From: Climacium dendroides
Taxonomy: Eukaryota; Streptophyta; Bryopsida; Hypnales; Climaciaceae
Assembly: GCA_950106755.1 (NCBI GenBank)
Contig: OX467083.1
Span: 50,606,555 to 50,670,554, forward strand
Reading direction: 5' to 3'
Length of the DNA stretch: 64,000 nt
Positions 22,841 to 35,254 of the stretch are shown piece after piece. The notes under the pieces are model-generated. The model worked only from the letters and a program-made list of their open reading frames with translations, had not been told where the DNA came from and did not search any database. Numbering within the stretch: position 1 is the first letter of the stretch; the number at the start of each line of letters is the position of its first letter. Position numbers and translations under genes: made by a program.

Positions 22841-24038
22841 CACTAGAAGAAAAAGCAGGGTTTTGCGACTACGGTTTGCGACTGGTTTGTAGTCGTATCG
22901 GACGTTTGCGACTTGGTGATATTCTGGAGTCCGCAGTCGCAGTGGACAAGTCGCATGAGTTGCACTGTAGTCGCAAGGTTGTTTGTCATTCGATAGGCAA
23001 TGGAGAACTTTGTCGATGAACTGCTGTGACGTGGTTGCTGATGTGGAAGTTATTTCACTTATTTGTGTGCAACTGGTTTGCGACTAATGTGCAACTAGTT
23101 TGCGATTGACATACAACTGGTGTGCAACTAGTTTGCGATTGATGTGCAACTCATTTGCGACTAGAGTGCAACTGGTTTGCGATTGACATACAACTGGTTT
23201 GCAATTGGTGTGTAACTAGTTTGCGATTGATGTGCAACTCGTTTGCGACTAGTGTGCAACTAGTTTGCGATTGACATACAACTAGTTTGCAACTCGTTTG
23301 CGATTGATGTGCAACTCGTTTGCGATTGATGTGCAACTCGTTTGCGATTGACATACAACTGGTTTGCAACTAGTTTGCGACTTGGTTATAATTTATAGAG
23401 TTGTAGATTATAGAAATCTACAAATTGTAGAAATCTACAAAGTGTAAAAATCTACAAAATATATAAATATTAGAACTTCACTATCAAAATTCATTACACA
23501 AGAATGCTATAACTTACCATTCTTATCTGTTCAAGCTGATGATATTCTTGACAATCGATATGGGACAATTGAATCGATTTTCAGTCATGTTCTAGTTGCA
23601 TTGCACTTGTTTTCTAGTTGCATTTGAATCGTTTTTTAGTTGCACTGTAGTCGGGCTCTAGTTGCATTATAGTTGATTCCTAGTTGCATTTGAGTCATTT
23701 CTAAGTTGCAATCTTCTAGTTTTTAGTTGCAGCCTGTAATCAGAGCGATTGCATTTTTCCACGGTGGACTCTACTTCGCGGATAGCTGTCCACATAGACA
23801 ACTGCGATGAATATTGGATGTAGAATACCTCATGTCAGTTCTTTTGTTACAATATCGTAACCCTATTCTTCATTTTCCGACTACTTTACAACTACAACTA
23901 CATGCACGTGAAATTTGGTGCAAATACAGAGGGCTACAGTCGCATCTCAGTTGTATAGGACACATAGTCGCATCTCAGTTGTATAGGACACATAGTCGCA
24001 TCTCAGTGGGTTGCAACGGACACGTTCTTCTTCTAGTG
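22841..24038. mobile_element. Non-autonomous CACTA element nested in GT
   Basis: It begins CACTAGAAGAAAAAGC and ends TTCTTCTTCTAGTG, an inverted match, flanked by the 3-bp duplication TAT (22838-22840 and 24039-24041). The interior, especially 23040-23385, is a tandem array of roughly 20-bp units of the type TTTGCGATTGATGTGCAACT, and the right side repeats AGTCGCATCTCAGTTGTATAGG. These look like subterminal transposase sites. There is no transposase and no credible ORF; the open frame across the array is just the repeat translated. Confidence 0.85.
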
Positions 24039-24041
24039 TAT

Positions 24042-27000
24042 TAAATAAACTAATTGTTTGGTTTTAACTTATGAAGTAATAGCCAATTCCACAAACCTTC
24101 TTTCTCCGGATTGAAGATGTCTGGAAGTTTAGGAAACCCAAGGTAGCGAAGAAATTTGGTCAATTTTAATTATATAACAATACCATTGTTCTTTACTCAA
24201 AGCCTCCTCTACTCATGACTGGTTTCAAGTTTTGCATTGCACGCTCAAGTAAATGTCTTATTGTTGTTCATGAAGGTTTAAGCGTAATCCAACTCAAATA
24301 CTCAATACAATCTAATGAACCAATTCATGTAGAATTCAATGCACAAATTATAATTTCAAAATAGACATTAAATAAACAAATAAAATATGTAGAAGTTGAA
24401 ATCCACAAAAGCTTTTAATTTCTATAACCAAGTTTTATGTCAGAAGATATTGATTCATAAATTCTTTTTGATATGAAGAAAACGACTTTCCTGCCTTTTT
24501 TAACAGAAATTGCAAACGCACGAAATCGATGTGTCAAAAATGACGTGAACGGCTGATCCAAAAAAATATAGAAGTTCGAATATCCAAAAAAAAATGTCGT
24601 CCATTATCCAGATCTAATATTATAATACTTTGTTTGAAAAATTCTATAATTCATCTTTTAAGAAAACCCTCTTCTACAATTCTTTTATAAAAAATTGCAA
24701 TGTGGAACTTCATCTTACTTTCATTAAAAAATCCCAATGGAATACAAAGAAAGTCCTAACCTGCCATAGTTCTATAAAAATTGCAAATGTGGAAAGCCTT
24801 AAAAATTGACGTCAAGCAGCCACCAAACAAATATGTAGAAGTTTGACTACGCCTCCTCATTCATATTTTAAGAGCAATTTAACTTCATGTACATTTAAGC
24901 AAATTAGATTACAAAAATGTCGCTACCCTGGAATAATTCAATAAAAATCGAAAATGGAGAAAGGTTTGAAAATTCATATCAAGAAGCCACCAAAAAAACA
25001 ATCATGTAAAAGTTAGAATAAACCTCCACAGTCATATTCTAAGATCAATTCTAACTTCATGTAATTTTAATCCATTAGATTACAAAAATGGCCCTACCCT
25101 ACGATAATTCTATAAAAATTGAAAAATAATGGGCAAAGGTTAGAAAATTCACTTCAAAAAGCCACCAAGAAAATAATTAGGTAGAAGTTAGTATAAACCT
25201 CCTGACCACATTCAAATTCTAAGATCAATTTTTAACTTATCTCCCTTCTTTCATGTTGGAAATATTAAAAATAATTGGATTTAGTAAAAACATTGAATTA
25301 ATTTCAATTCTCTTTCATTGTAAACAAGCAAAAAATAGTCAATAATAATTCATGGACTGTACTTTAAGTATTGAAATGCACAAAACTCATAGAATTACTA
25401 TCAAAATGCACAAAACAATAACACCAACAAGTTGGAAATAGTACAAAGAATAAGAATTCATGAAAATCTTGAAAAAATTTCAAATTTCTTTCATTGAAAA
25501 CAAGCAAACAACAGTCAATTATTCATGAACTGTATTTAAAGTATTCAAAATAATGGGCAAAACTTGTAGAATCACTATCAAAATGTACTAAGAAACAACA
25601 CCAACAAGTTGGAAATAGTACAAAGAATTGGATTTAGTGAAAACCTTGAACTAATTTCAATTTTCTTTCATTGAAAACAAGCAAAAAATAGTCAATAATT
25701 ATTCATGGACTGTACTTTAAGTATTGAAATGCACAAAACTCATAGAGTTACTATCAAAATGCACAAAACAATAACACCAACAAGTTGCAAATAGTACAAT
25801 GAAAGAATTAGAATTCATGAAAATCTTGAAATAATTTTGAGTTTTTTTCATTGAAAACAAGCAAAAAGCAATGGATTATCCATGGACTATACTTTCAGGG
25901 TTCAAAATTTATGGACACAATTCATAGAATTACTATCAAAATGTACAAAAAAATAACACCAACAAGTTGAAAATATTATAGATAATTAGATTTCATGAAA
26001 ATCTTGAACTAATTTGAATATTTGTAATTGAAAACAACTTAAAAACAATCAATTGTTTGTACACTATACTTTAAGTTTTAAAATGGGCAAAACTCATAAA
26101 ATTTCAAGCAAAGTCCTACTAAACAAACTCCAACAAGTTGTAAATATTTGAAAGAGTTAGAATCCATAAAAACATTGAAATAATTTGCAATTCCTTTAAT
26201 ACAAAATAAGACTTAAACATTCATTTATTCATGGGCTATATTTAATTATTTAAAGGTGTAAAATTCATAGAATCTCAAGAAAATTGTAAGAAAACAAAAT
26301 ACCAAGAAGTTGTAAATATTACAAAGAATTAGATTTCATGAAAATCTTGAACTAATTTGAATTTCTTTAATTAAGAATAAGCAATTAAAAACCATAAATT
26401 CATTCAAGTGTTGTACTTTGAAGTATTTGAATGGGCAAAAATTATAGATTTGACGTGTGAAATGAGGATTGGAACAATTCTAATTAATTCTATAGTTTTA
26501 ATACTTTCATGATGAAACATTATAATCTTTCAATCCATAAGTGATATTTTTTTAAGTGACTTTTGACGTGAATTTTCAAACCTTTGCCCACTTGTAATTT
26601 TTATAGAATTATGGCAGTGTAGGGCCTTTTTTATAATCTAATGAATTTAATTTACATGAAGTTAGAATTGATCTTAGAATTTGAATGTGGAGGTTCATTC
26701 TAACTACTACCTAATTTTTTGGTGGCTTTTTGACGTGAATTTTCAAACCTTTGCCCACTTGTAATTTTTATAGAATTATGGCAGTACAGGGCCTTTTTTA
26801 TAATCTAATGAATTTAATTTACATGAAGTTAGAATTGATTTTAGAATATGAATGTGGAGGTCTATTCCAACTTCTATGTATTATTTTTAAAGATAAGGTA
26901 GTCTTGTTTTATTGACAGGCTCTGTAATGAAGTCTAATATTTGCTAAGGACATAGTTTGTGAACTTGAATCATACTTTAAAGACAATCATTTGTTGTTCA

Positions 27001-27400
27001 TGATGTATGTGATTTTTCAAGTATACATGGTGCATACATTATGAACAAAGGATATGTTTGCAGTACTAAATGCACATACTAAGAGACTTTTGTAAATATT
27101 GCTAAAATTTTGTAAGTACAAATTCTTCAAATTTTAGAAGTAAGGTAGAACTTGAGAAGACGCAAAGCATTGAGAACCACCCGCCCCATAAATGAACACC
27201 ACTTGTACATGCTATTTTTTAAAAGCTTTCACTAATGTACTAATAGTGTACATTATTTTTAGGTGTGAACCCTATGGTAGTTCAACTTCAAACTTTTATA
27301 ACTAATTTAGAAATGAAAAAATATCAAACGACTTGGGTTTCATAACTAATTAAAAAATTAAAAAATATCAAACAACTTGGGTTAGTTGCGAACTCTTAAA
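24042..27400. repeat. AT-rich region with tandem arrays and inverted arms
   Basis: No gene. Three blocks are visible. At 24480-25240, units of about 155-175 bp each contain AGCCACCAA and a line like AATTGAAAA. At 25250-26400 there are about six units of about 178 bp, each with AACACCAACAAGTTG. At 26540-26880, about two units of the first type appear in reverse orientation (TTTGGTGGCTTTTTGACGTG). The first and third blocks thus form inverted arms around the central array, like a separate nested element. Its ends were not found. Confidence 0.6.
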
Positions 27401-27409
27401 GGAAAATTC

Positions 27410-28070
27410 ATTGACAAATATCTAAGCTTCGGGTACTGCCAACCATACCTGAGCTTCGGGTACTGCCAACCATACCTAAGCTTCTGTACCTGAGGCTTGA
27501 CAACCGTACCTGAGGCTTGACTCCCGAGCCTGCCACCCTGAGCTTTGGGTCAAATGGGGAGAATGTTTGGGCTCGTTGATTAGGTTTGGGAGATCATCTC
27601 TCCCCGACGTTTCCGGAATTTCGGAGTTCAAGTTCTGCACTGGGGCTCAACTTGTTGTCGTTTCTGCGTTTGTGCTCTCCCCGGCGTTTTTGCGTTTTTG
27701 TTCTCCCCAACATTTTTGCGTTTCTGCTCTCCCCGGCGTTTCGGCGTTTCTGCTCTCCCCGGCGTTTCTATGTTTCTGCTCTCCCTGGCATATCTGTGTT
27801 TCTGCGTTTAGGGGTTTCAGCTCTCCCCGGCATTTTTGCGTTTAGGGGTTTCAGCGTTTATGCGTTTATGCATTTCTACGTTTCTGCGTTTTCGTTTTTG
27901 TTTTTGCATTTTCGTTTCTGCGTTTGTGCGCTTGGGAGAGAGTGCGTTTGTGCGCTTGGGAGGGAGTACGTTTGTGCGCTTGGGAGAGAGTGCGTTTGTG
28001 CGCTTGGGAGGGAGTACGTTTGTGCGCTTGGGAGGGAGTGCGTTTGTGCGCTTGGGAGGGAGGGATTGTG
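27410..28070. repeat. Short tandem repeats in the leader of the GT plus-strand gene
   Basis: Around 27425-27490 a roughly 36-bp unit GCTTCGGGTACTGCCAACC... occurs about twice. At about 27660-27840, TTTCTGCTCTCCCCGGCG recurs at 20-40 bp spacing. At about 27920-28065, six units of about 24 bp read GTGCGCTTGGGAGGGAGT. These create open frames on both strands by repetition alone, so the frames are not taken as genes. Confidence 0.7.
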
Positions 28071-30126
28071 AGGGATTGCTTGGGAAGGAGCTCCACAGTC
28101 CTTCGTGCTTGGGAGTAAGCTCTAGGGTCATTTCTACGTTGCTTGGGAGAGAGGGAGTGATTGTGAGAGCAAGCTTGGGAGGAATTGCTTGGTAGGGAGT
28201 GATTGTGAGTAACTTGTGTTTGAATTTGAGTGAGAACAAGTGAGTTTGGTTTGCGGCCATTTTTGTAAGGGTGGAGGTTGTGCGAGTTTTGAGGAAGGTA
28301 GGGTTCATTGGCACGGTACTCCAAGCTTGATTTAGCAGCGCATTGCTCCCCTTGAAGTGAAGCGCGTGGAGAGGATGGGTTGAAGTTCACAGTACTTCTT
28401 CTTGCGGTAAGCTTCAGATTCACTCAATTTGCATGTAGTTGCTCTCTTCGTTTTGGTGTTTTGGATGTGCATTCAGCTGCTTTGTGAATTGGGGTGGTTT
28501 GGTTGATAAGTTCATTTGCGAAGTACTTCTTTGCATTCCCAGGTCTTCTGCATGTTCAGTTTCCAAAAACTTGATGTTTGATTTCCTTGCATGATCAGTT
28601 GATCTTTGTGTTCATCTGCTTTGCGATTCCTTTTGAGTTGTTGTAAATGTTATGTGAATGATTTGTGCAAACTTATTCTTGTTTTACAGCATCCAATTTC
28701 TGGATAGGCGAGGTTTTATAGAGGTTCTTCACGACATAGAAGTAGCATTTTATTTCATGTAAGTCTAGCTGTCAAATTTTTTTATGTATTTCTTGTTTTC
28801 TAATAGAGAACTTCTAATTTCAGTATGCAATGTTTAGTATGCATTGAATGGGCTTTAGTTTAGGATTTTGTGAGGGAGATCTGAATACATGAATGTCTAG
28901 GGAAATTGAGGTGTTTTGTTTTGGAACTAACAAAGTAGCATTGAGAACTTGTGAGGTACATTAGGATTTAGGACTCCACCCCAAAGCTAAAACCAGAATA
29001 ATGAAAATCTTCGAGTAGAATTAGGGTTTAGGGTTCACACGCAAGCAACTTCCTTGATAAGGTCCGAATTAGGGTTTGTGGGTTTAAAAATTCAAAAACT
29101 CTCCTCGAACGAACGCCAATCTGGAATGCAAGTTATCCTCAAATCGAGGATAACCACCAATTTGTTTTTCTGACAAGTGGTGCCCCTTGTCTTGAATTAG
29201 CTTTCACTGGTTTATAAATGAAGTAACCCACCTCGCTCACGCCCATTTAAAAAACATTTCAGTTCACAGCCCCATCGTAATTGAGGTTATTCTCGAATCG
29301 AGGATAACCACAAACTAAGTAGTCATCGACAATTCGCTATCACTAGCTTGGAATACGGGTTATAATTTTAAAATTAATGTAACCCACCTCAAATAGCCGC
29401 TGTTTACTCCAAATATAATCAGTTAACATCACCCAGTCACGGAGGCTATCATCGAGTCGAGGATAACCACCAAGTAGCCATCTACTTTGACTAAATACAT
29501 ACCTTGAGGTCAGTGAGAATATTCATCATCCAATGAGATTTTCCAATTAGTTACCATCGGGTCGACAATAATAACTAGTCACACAGTAGTCTTTTAAAAT
29601 CTCTATTGAGTACTCTTAAAATTGATTATAATCATGTTACACCAAAGTTAATTTAGTATTGAAGTGATCGACACTAGTCGAAAATTCATTGACATTCAGG
29701 GAAGAGCTATCGTCGGGTCGATGATGCTAAAGTTAGCCCTCCAGTTCTTCAAATACACCATAAAGTTATCCTCTAATTAGTACTCTAAAAACAACATAGA
29801 TTCTTTATCTTCGGCTCGACGATAACTGGAGTATAGGCGAAATACAGTTCTCGAAACAATCTGTCAGACACAATATAGTAGTAAGATAAACGAACTACTA
29901 AAATTGTCCATAAAACCCATAAATACAAAAATGATGAAGCATTTATTCAGATTAAAGTAAAAACAAACAAAACCATTTTGTAGTCGAATTAGTCGTCAAT
30001 GTGTCTGATGTTTACCGTAAACAGATGGCTAATTCAATAACAGTATAAGCATAAGTTTATGAGTATTGTCGAATCGACGATACCGTGACTAAGACTTGTT
30101 TGTATAATCTATTGCAGCTTGTCACT
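28071..30126 (+). promoter_or_regulatory. Probable leader and intron region of the GT ParB-like gene
   Basis: There is no open frame of note. Possible donor (TTGCGGTAAGCTT near 28405) and acceptor (TTTTACAGCATCC near 28685) sites suggest a spliced 5' leader. TTAGGGTTTAGGGTT words occur near 29020. Seven palindrome copies lie at 29133-30083. The last ends 34 bp before the likely acceptor at about 30117 (TATTGCAG), just ahead of the ATG at 30127. Confidence 0.4.
29133..30083. repeat. Palindrome cluster 2 (seven sites)
   Basis: Sites at 29133-29153, 29287-29307, 29446-29466, 29551-29571, 29707-29727, 29805-29825 and 30063-30083. They vary in the outer bases but keep paired changes. For example, the 30063 site has GTAT at one end and ATAC at the other, so symmetry is preserved when the sequence changes. 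They lie upstream of the ParB-like gene, mirroring cluster 1 upstream of the DUF7869-like gene. Confidence 0.8.
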
Positions 30127-31572
30127 ATGGGGACTGAAGACAACTACGACTACTCAAGAACTGCAGATCACCTTCAGCCATTCATTAATCCCCTAAAGGA
30201 TGAACCATTCATTTCAGAAATGGAAGAAAGCTATGGACAACTATGGGAGCTGAAAGACCATGTAGCAACGTGGACGTTTGGCGTGAGTAGATGGAAGGAT
30301 TTCGTGTTCTTCCGTTACCGTGCGCAGGGTACTGAAAACTACCTGCCATGGAATCTAAATGAAAAGGTGTCAGTGATAGAAGATCACCAACAGAATTACA
30401 TCGTCATCGTTCTTCGAGACGTTGACGACAACGGTAAGGAGAGAGGCCATAACCATTCAATTGTAATCAACGTCCAGGCCAACCACGGCAAGTTCGACCT
30501 TGCCACTCTAATGAATTTCATGGAGGGCTCCCACATGGATTCTCTGAATGAAGATTTCCGGAAGATGGGATACGTACCTTGGAAAGACGGGTCTGCAAGG
30601 TCAATGGCACAGAGGCTCCGGCTTATATGGCAAGCCCTGGATAGGTACACCTACACAAATAAAGAAACAAGGCCTACTGTTGGAGGAATCGTCCCTGGGG
30701 CAACTCGGAGTCCTCAAATTCCCCATCCCCGAGCATCTGCGTCTGGTTCTTTGGGCAGAACTCAACCAATTCATTCCCAACCAAGGTTTGAACCCCAGAA
30801 GCGAGCGACAGCATCGTCTGAACTGGGGGAATCCGTTAGGAAGAGGAGAAAGTCTGCTGCCCAAGCTCTGGCGTCAGTGGCTGCGTTTGTGTTAGCTTCA
30901 GGGCTAACAAACGTCTCCGCTCCTACGGAAAAAGATGAGACTCCTCTACAAGATCACGAGAAGTTTGCATTAATTCGGCGTGACTTTTGGGCTCAACACA
31001 AGGATTGTTACTGTCTCAAAATGGAGACAGTTTCTGTGCCTATTTCACAATGTATCATTGCTGATGATCAGTACATCATTCGTACATTGCAGAAGGACAT
31101 TGTCGAATCTGTTAAAAATCAACTTATACAACTCGGCGACATTAAGCAACAGTAGCAGGTTTGCCTTACTCCCGTGGATGCAAACAAAAAGCTCCTTAAG
31201 ACAAAGCCTCACAAATGGGATGAAATTAAGCATGGCACATTCATGATTATCAATGGGCAACACAGTATTACAGCTTCCATGCAACTTCAGGACATACTCC
31301 CTCACGGAGAGAAGCGTAGAACTGAGTTGCAGACGTGGGATGCGTTTATTGTGTGGAGCCTGGATGCCAATAAATTGAGAAACATTTCGAGGTTTTACAA
31401 TTGTACAAACCACCTGAATCTCGTCCAACCAACTTGGGGAAACCAGATCATTAGTTGCCGCAATATTTGGATTGCTTACAAGCGTCCCACCGATATGGAA
31501 TCGGAGGGGTCTACACGGAAGAACGGAGCAGTTTTCAACTGTGCGGATTATACAGTGGGTACTATTGTATGA
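30127..31572 (+). pseudogene. GT ParB/Srx-like gene, N-terminal part, one TAG
   Basis: From the ATG at 30127 (MGTEDNYDYSRTADH) the frame runs to TAG at 31153-31155, then continues in the same frame to 31572. Residues about 1-180 are an unknown globular region (WKDFVFFRYRAQG, then HNHSIVINVQ), followed by a basic serine-rich linker. The end carries VSVPISQCI, a helix, and GTFMIINGQHSITASMQLQ at about 31220-31280, which resembles the ParB/Srx or DGQHR box, with ING-QH in place of DG-HR. The linking region matches the plan of the exon at 2248-2912. The TAG follows CAACAG and precedes CAG, so a CAG-to-TAG change is likely. Donor-like sequence near 31560 leads to the next exon at 31751. Confidence 0.55.
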
Positions 31573-31575
31573 GGT

Positions 31576-31596
31576 TCATTGTCGGGTCGACGATAA
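31576..31596. repeat. Palindrome site inside an intron
   Basis: Reads TCATTGTCGG GTCGACGATAA, in the presumed intron between 31572 and 31751. The right arm is canonical and the left arm has drifted. Confidence 0.75.
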
Positions 31597-31750
31597 ACGC
31601 TCTATTGATTTGGAAGTAGATTTTCCCACGATTGCCTTGTTCGCTTCTCTCTGTGGTGTGAAAATTGTTGTTACTATAGTCATTGTAGTACTTGTGAAAA
31701 TTGTTCAAATCACACTGACTCACGGACTTTACTATCTTTGCATTCTGCAG

Positions 31751-34246
31751 AAATTTACCGATGCTGTTGTCCAACGCTTCCAGAACATCAATCCTGATAA
31801 GGATGGTGCTTCGATCAAAGGACCCACGGACTTGAAAAATGAAATCCAGATTATAACTTTGTCCGACAACATGTGGGCATTTTGGGAGCGCTTCCTGACG
31901 AAACATTCCGATGGCGAGCTTGTAGATCCCATATCCCTGAACCTGTACAAGGATACAAAGAGATACAAACCGAAAAACTCTTCCCTAAAAAAGGAGTTCT
32001 TCAGGCACTGTGGACGGTTTACAGACGTGGACTACAAAGTCCTTGCCCAACATTTGTTAGCTGAAACATCGGGGCGAAAGGCTATTTATCCAAAAGTCAC
32101 GGTACCTAAAAACAGAATCTTGGTGCCTGACAGTTTAGCACATGGAGAGTGGATAGAGCGACGAAAGCGAAAGAAAGTTGTACTTCAGGACTTGATGGCC
32201 ATAAACCCAGTACTAAAATTCTTTGGAACCGGAGGAGACGTTGCTCACACCACGTGGAAGGCCTGGAAAGCTAGGCATCAGTTTTCTTCCGGGACGTGGG
32301 ATTTTTTGTTGTCCTACCCCAAAGCGGGGTACTTCACTAGTCGTTTGAAGAACGACGCATGGCTGAAGTGGTCGAAGGATCTGGAAAAGTTTTATCCTGA
32401 AGTCTTTTACATGTTCTGCCGCTTCATGAAACTCAAGTACCAATTGAAGGACCCTATGGGTGGAGTGTAGACGCGAGGTATTGATGTTGCGAGAAAGACT
32501 TTAGTGAAGAGCTCGCAGTACTAGTATCATCCCCGGAACATAAACCTTGTTGTGTTGGACGCGAGGCATATCCCTAGTTTCGTCAACACGGAGAAGGTGG
32601 CATCCTTGGACCCTTTTCTGAGCTTTCTTTAGGAAAAGCTCGAACCAAAAATGATAGAGCCGAACGTCTAGCTCCTCATTTTGCGGGGAAAAGATGATGT
32701 CAAAGCGGCGTTCAAGTTTGCAACATACAAACTCAAAGAGTACGACCACGCCAAATCTTTTTATGTTCCAAGCAAGGCAGAGATGATGGGAAACATCACC
32801 AGCCGATCCACAACTCCCGACATGCCACTTGTCTTCCTCTTCAAAAAAGGAAGTGAGTTTGCGGCCAAGGTCCGCCAGAATAGGAAACCTGAATACGACA
32901 CACCGATATCCTGTATCTATTATTATGACGCCTCGAAGAATATGGAGGCTAAGTGGAGGATACATCCAACAGAACTCAAAATGGAGTTCTATCTGCAGAT
33001 CCTCCAAGATTTTGCAGTTCCCAAGGAGAATGTCTTGGGACTGTACACGGGCCCTAAATTCATGTTAGCATCTAAGGTTAGTCTCTTACTCTGTACAAGT
33101 TATCGTCGACTCGATGATAACTAGGTAGTTTGTGTCTCTAACTTGATGATTGATTTCTGAGGTTTTTGTCAATATGATGTTATCGTCGAGTCGACTATAA
33201 ATGGAGTTGGTGCATTATTGATTTCTTACATGCACTTCACTTTTCCGTCTTCACAAATGTTCGGGGCTTATTTTTACGGATTTAGTGATCGAGAAGACGC
33301 AAAGTCTCTCTTGAAGATCTCTTATTTGGCGAGGAAGATGGACATGAACGACTATTTGTTTTTGAACTCGCCTTACACAATTACATATGTCCGTCCTGTA
33401 TCTCAAGATGCAGAGGAAGATAGCTCTCCTTCATCCCCAGCCAAGAGTTATGTATCTCCAACTGACGTGCTGGAACTCAGGCAATATAGGCAAGAGACCG
33501 GTGGCTCGCAAGTCTGTGATGATACGGGGATAGAGGGCATTGATGAATATGGAACGAATACGTTCCAAGTCTATTCGTGGATGTCCGCTCCGGCTGTTCC
33601 TATCGACCTTCTGAGTGCGAGTCAATGTATGCAAGGAGATCCTACAGAGACCCAAGGAGAGCCATTGTGCTCGCAAGGAGACCCATTGTGCTCGCAAGGA
33701 GACCCATTGGAGCCGCAAGGAGAGCCAATGGAGTCGCAAAATGTAGCAGGGCACAGGGAGGTAGAACCGGAAGTTCCTGCAGTCCAACAACCCTTATCGG
33801 TTTGTCCTACAAATTTGGGCGATGAGTTTGAGTCCGATACAAAGATCGATCGGCTCCTTCGCCAACCTCAAACTTGCCGCCGAAGGACAAGTGCGGAAGA
33901 TAGTATCCATGCTGATGTGGACATGGACCCTATGGAAGAAAGTGTCGTAGAAGGCAGAGCGATGCAAGTCGTCCAGGGTTGTGGGTTCGGGAGTCAACTG
34001 GTCGAGCCAGTAGACATTCCAACGACGGACACCAATTTGACCACGGAAGAGGAGACGGCGGAAGAATTGATAAAACCCCCGCCCGTGATACATCAACTGA
34101 GCAGTGATTCTTTTGATGAAGAGGAGTTAAACAGGCATCACTCCTCCTCCTCCGACGAAGATCATGACGGGCCTCCCAAGGTGAAAGAGATGAAGCCCGT
34201 CATCGCTCGAGATGGCACTGTCATCAAGGTCAAGAAAGGCTACTAG
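31751..34246 (+). pseudogene. GT ParB-like gene, continuation with decayed N4/N6 methylase-like domain
   Basis: An exon opens after ATTCTGCAG at 31750 and runs to TAG at 32470. A second open stretch covers about 32540-33076, and a third 33257-34246. The middle block reads INLVVLDARHIPSF at about 32535-32580, where methylases have the DPPY motif. RIHPTELKMEFYLQIL follows at about 32960, like the HPTxKP segment, then NVLGLYTGPKFMLASK at about 33030-33075, where FxGxG-xxxxA is expected. The order and spacing match class-beta N4/N6 amino-methyltransferases (the PF01555 type), but DPPY is lost and the glycine motif is altered, so catalysis is doubtful. Palindromes lie at 33100 and 33180 in the gap before 33257. 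The last block is an acidic linker with a repeat, PLCSQGDPLCSQGDPLEPQG. Exon borders are tentative. Confidence 0.45.
33100..33200. repeat. Two palindrome sites in a presumed intron
   Basis: Sites at 33100-33120 (right arm TCGATGATAA) and 33180-33200 (right arm TCGACTATAA) each differ from the perfect palindrome at one position. They sit 59 bp apart between the methylase-like block and the linker block. Confidence 0.85.
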
Positions 34247-34263
34247 AAAGAGGAGGAAGAGAG

Positions 34264-34956
34264 GCGAATGAGGCGAAGGCAAGGTTGGCAGAGAAGGCCC
34301 AGACGAAGAAGGACCTTGATGAAGCCAAGGCCGAGAGCGAGGCGTCAAAGAAGAAGATGGCAGCGATGGAGGCCAAATTGGCACAGATCCTTCAAACCTT
34401 GGAGGCTCAACAAATGCTCCCCCAAGGTGTTACGCCTGTTCAACCTATGGTTGCAAGGCATGAGGCGGCATTGCTTCCATGTAGCACTGCAGTCCCTAGT
34501 CAGGCCGCACAGTTACAACGCCAGTCCACTTATCCTCGAGTCGACGATAACGTCGACGTCGTCAACCAGCGTGAGGGGAAGGCGCCACTCTCCGTCCCCC
34601 AAAGTGACCCTCCAAGGCAAAGTTTCCCTGATCGTGCTGCAATAGAGGTCATCATTCCAGAGACGTAGGATCCTGCATCTTCAGATAGTCAAATCCCTCC
34701 TCCCGAGGATTATCGTCGACTCGACGATACCACTCAGGTAGAGGCCGGGCCGTCTAATGCCGTGGCACAGGAAACTAAAAAGGTTGACGTGCCACAATGT
34801 GTCACGGCGCTGGAAGATCCAGTGGAGCCCGAGTCCGAGTCCCACAGACTGAATGATCTAGTGGATTATAAAGATGACGAGGTCGTGGGTGCTGGAGATG
34901 GACTTCCCGACGAATCTACGCAGGTACATAATGTGGATCCTTACAATTTTGATTGA
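34264..34956 (+). pseudogene. Coiled-coil and acidic linker ORF in GT
   Basis: A frame different from the upstream one encodes a strong coiled coil (AKARLAEKAQTKKDLDEAKA..., about 50 residues). A proline/serine-rich region follows, interrupted by TAG at 34666-34668, then continues in the same frame to 34956. Two palindromes are translated within it (YPRVDDN and YRRLDDT). It may be the C-terminus of the ParB-like gene, reached by a frameshift, or a separate exon. No catalytic domain was seen. Confidence 0.45.
34530..34730. repeat. Two palindrome sites inside coding sequence
   Basis: Sites at 34530-34550 (arms TTATCCTCGA / TCGACGATAA) and 34710-34730 (arms TTATCGTCGA / TCGACGATAC). In the open frame they encode P/R-R-V/L-D-D. 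A CGTCGACGTCG run follows the first. A related shorter palindrome, CTTTTCGACTCGACGAAAAG, is at 35171-35190. Confidence 0.8.
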
Positions 34957-35254
34957 GTTTAAAGAACTCTAATCCTAGTATGTGCTTTTGTGGCTAATCG
35001 GACTGAAATAGAAGAATGCAGAAAATGTAATTATGCTGGACTCATACTTCTGGTCATGATTCATGACAGGGTGGTGTCGCCTCATCTTAAATGCGTGCGC
35101 TGACGGAGAACCCGTCTGTGGTCGAAGTTTATCTAGTATAGTGTAACATAGTTGTCACTGATTGTACAGGCTTTTCGACTCGACGAAAAGAAAATTTTGT
35201 AGAATGTATTTTTGAATCTAAATAAATAAAATACGTGGATTGTAAGAAATTCAA

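Noticed and set aside
23040..23385. CRISPR-like array
   Set aside because: The units are contiguous short tandem variants without unique spacers, and they lie inside a CACTA element with clear ends in a eukaryotic context.
27567..28423. Long overlapping open frames on both strands
   Set aside because: They are translations of short tandem repeats and have no start context or domain.
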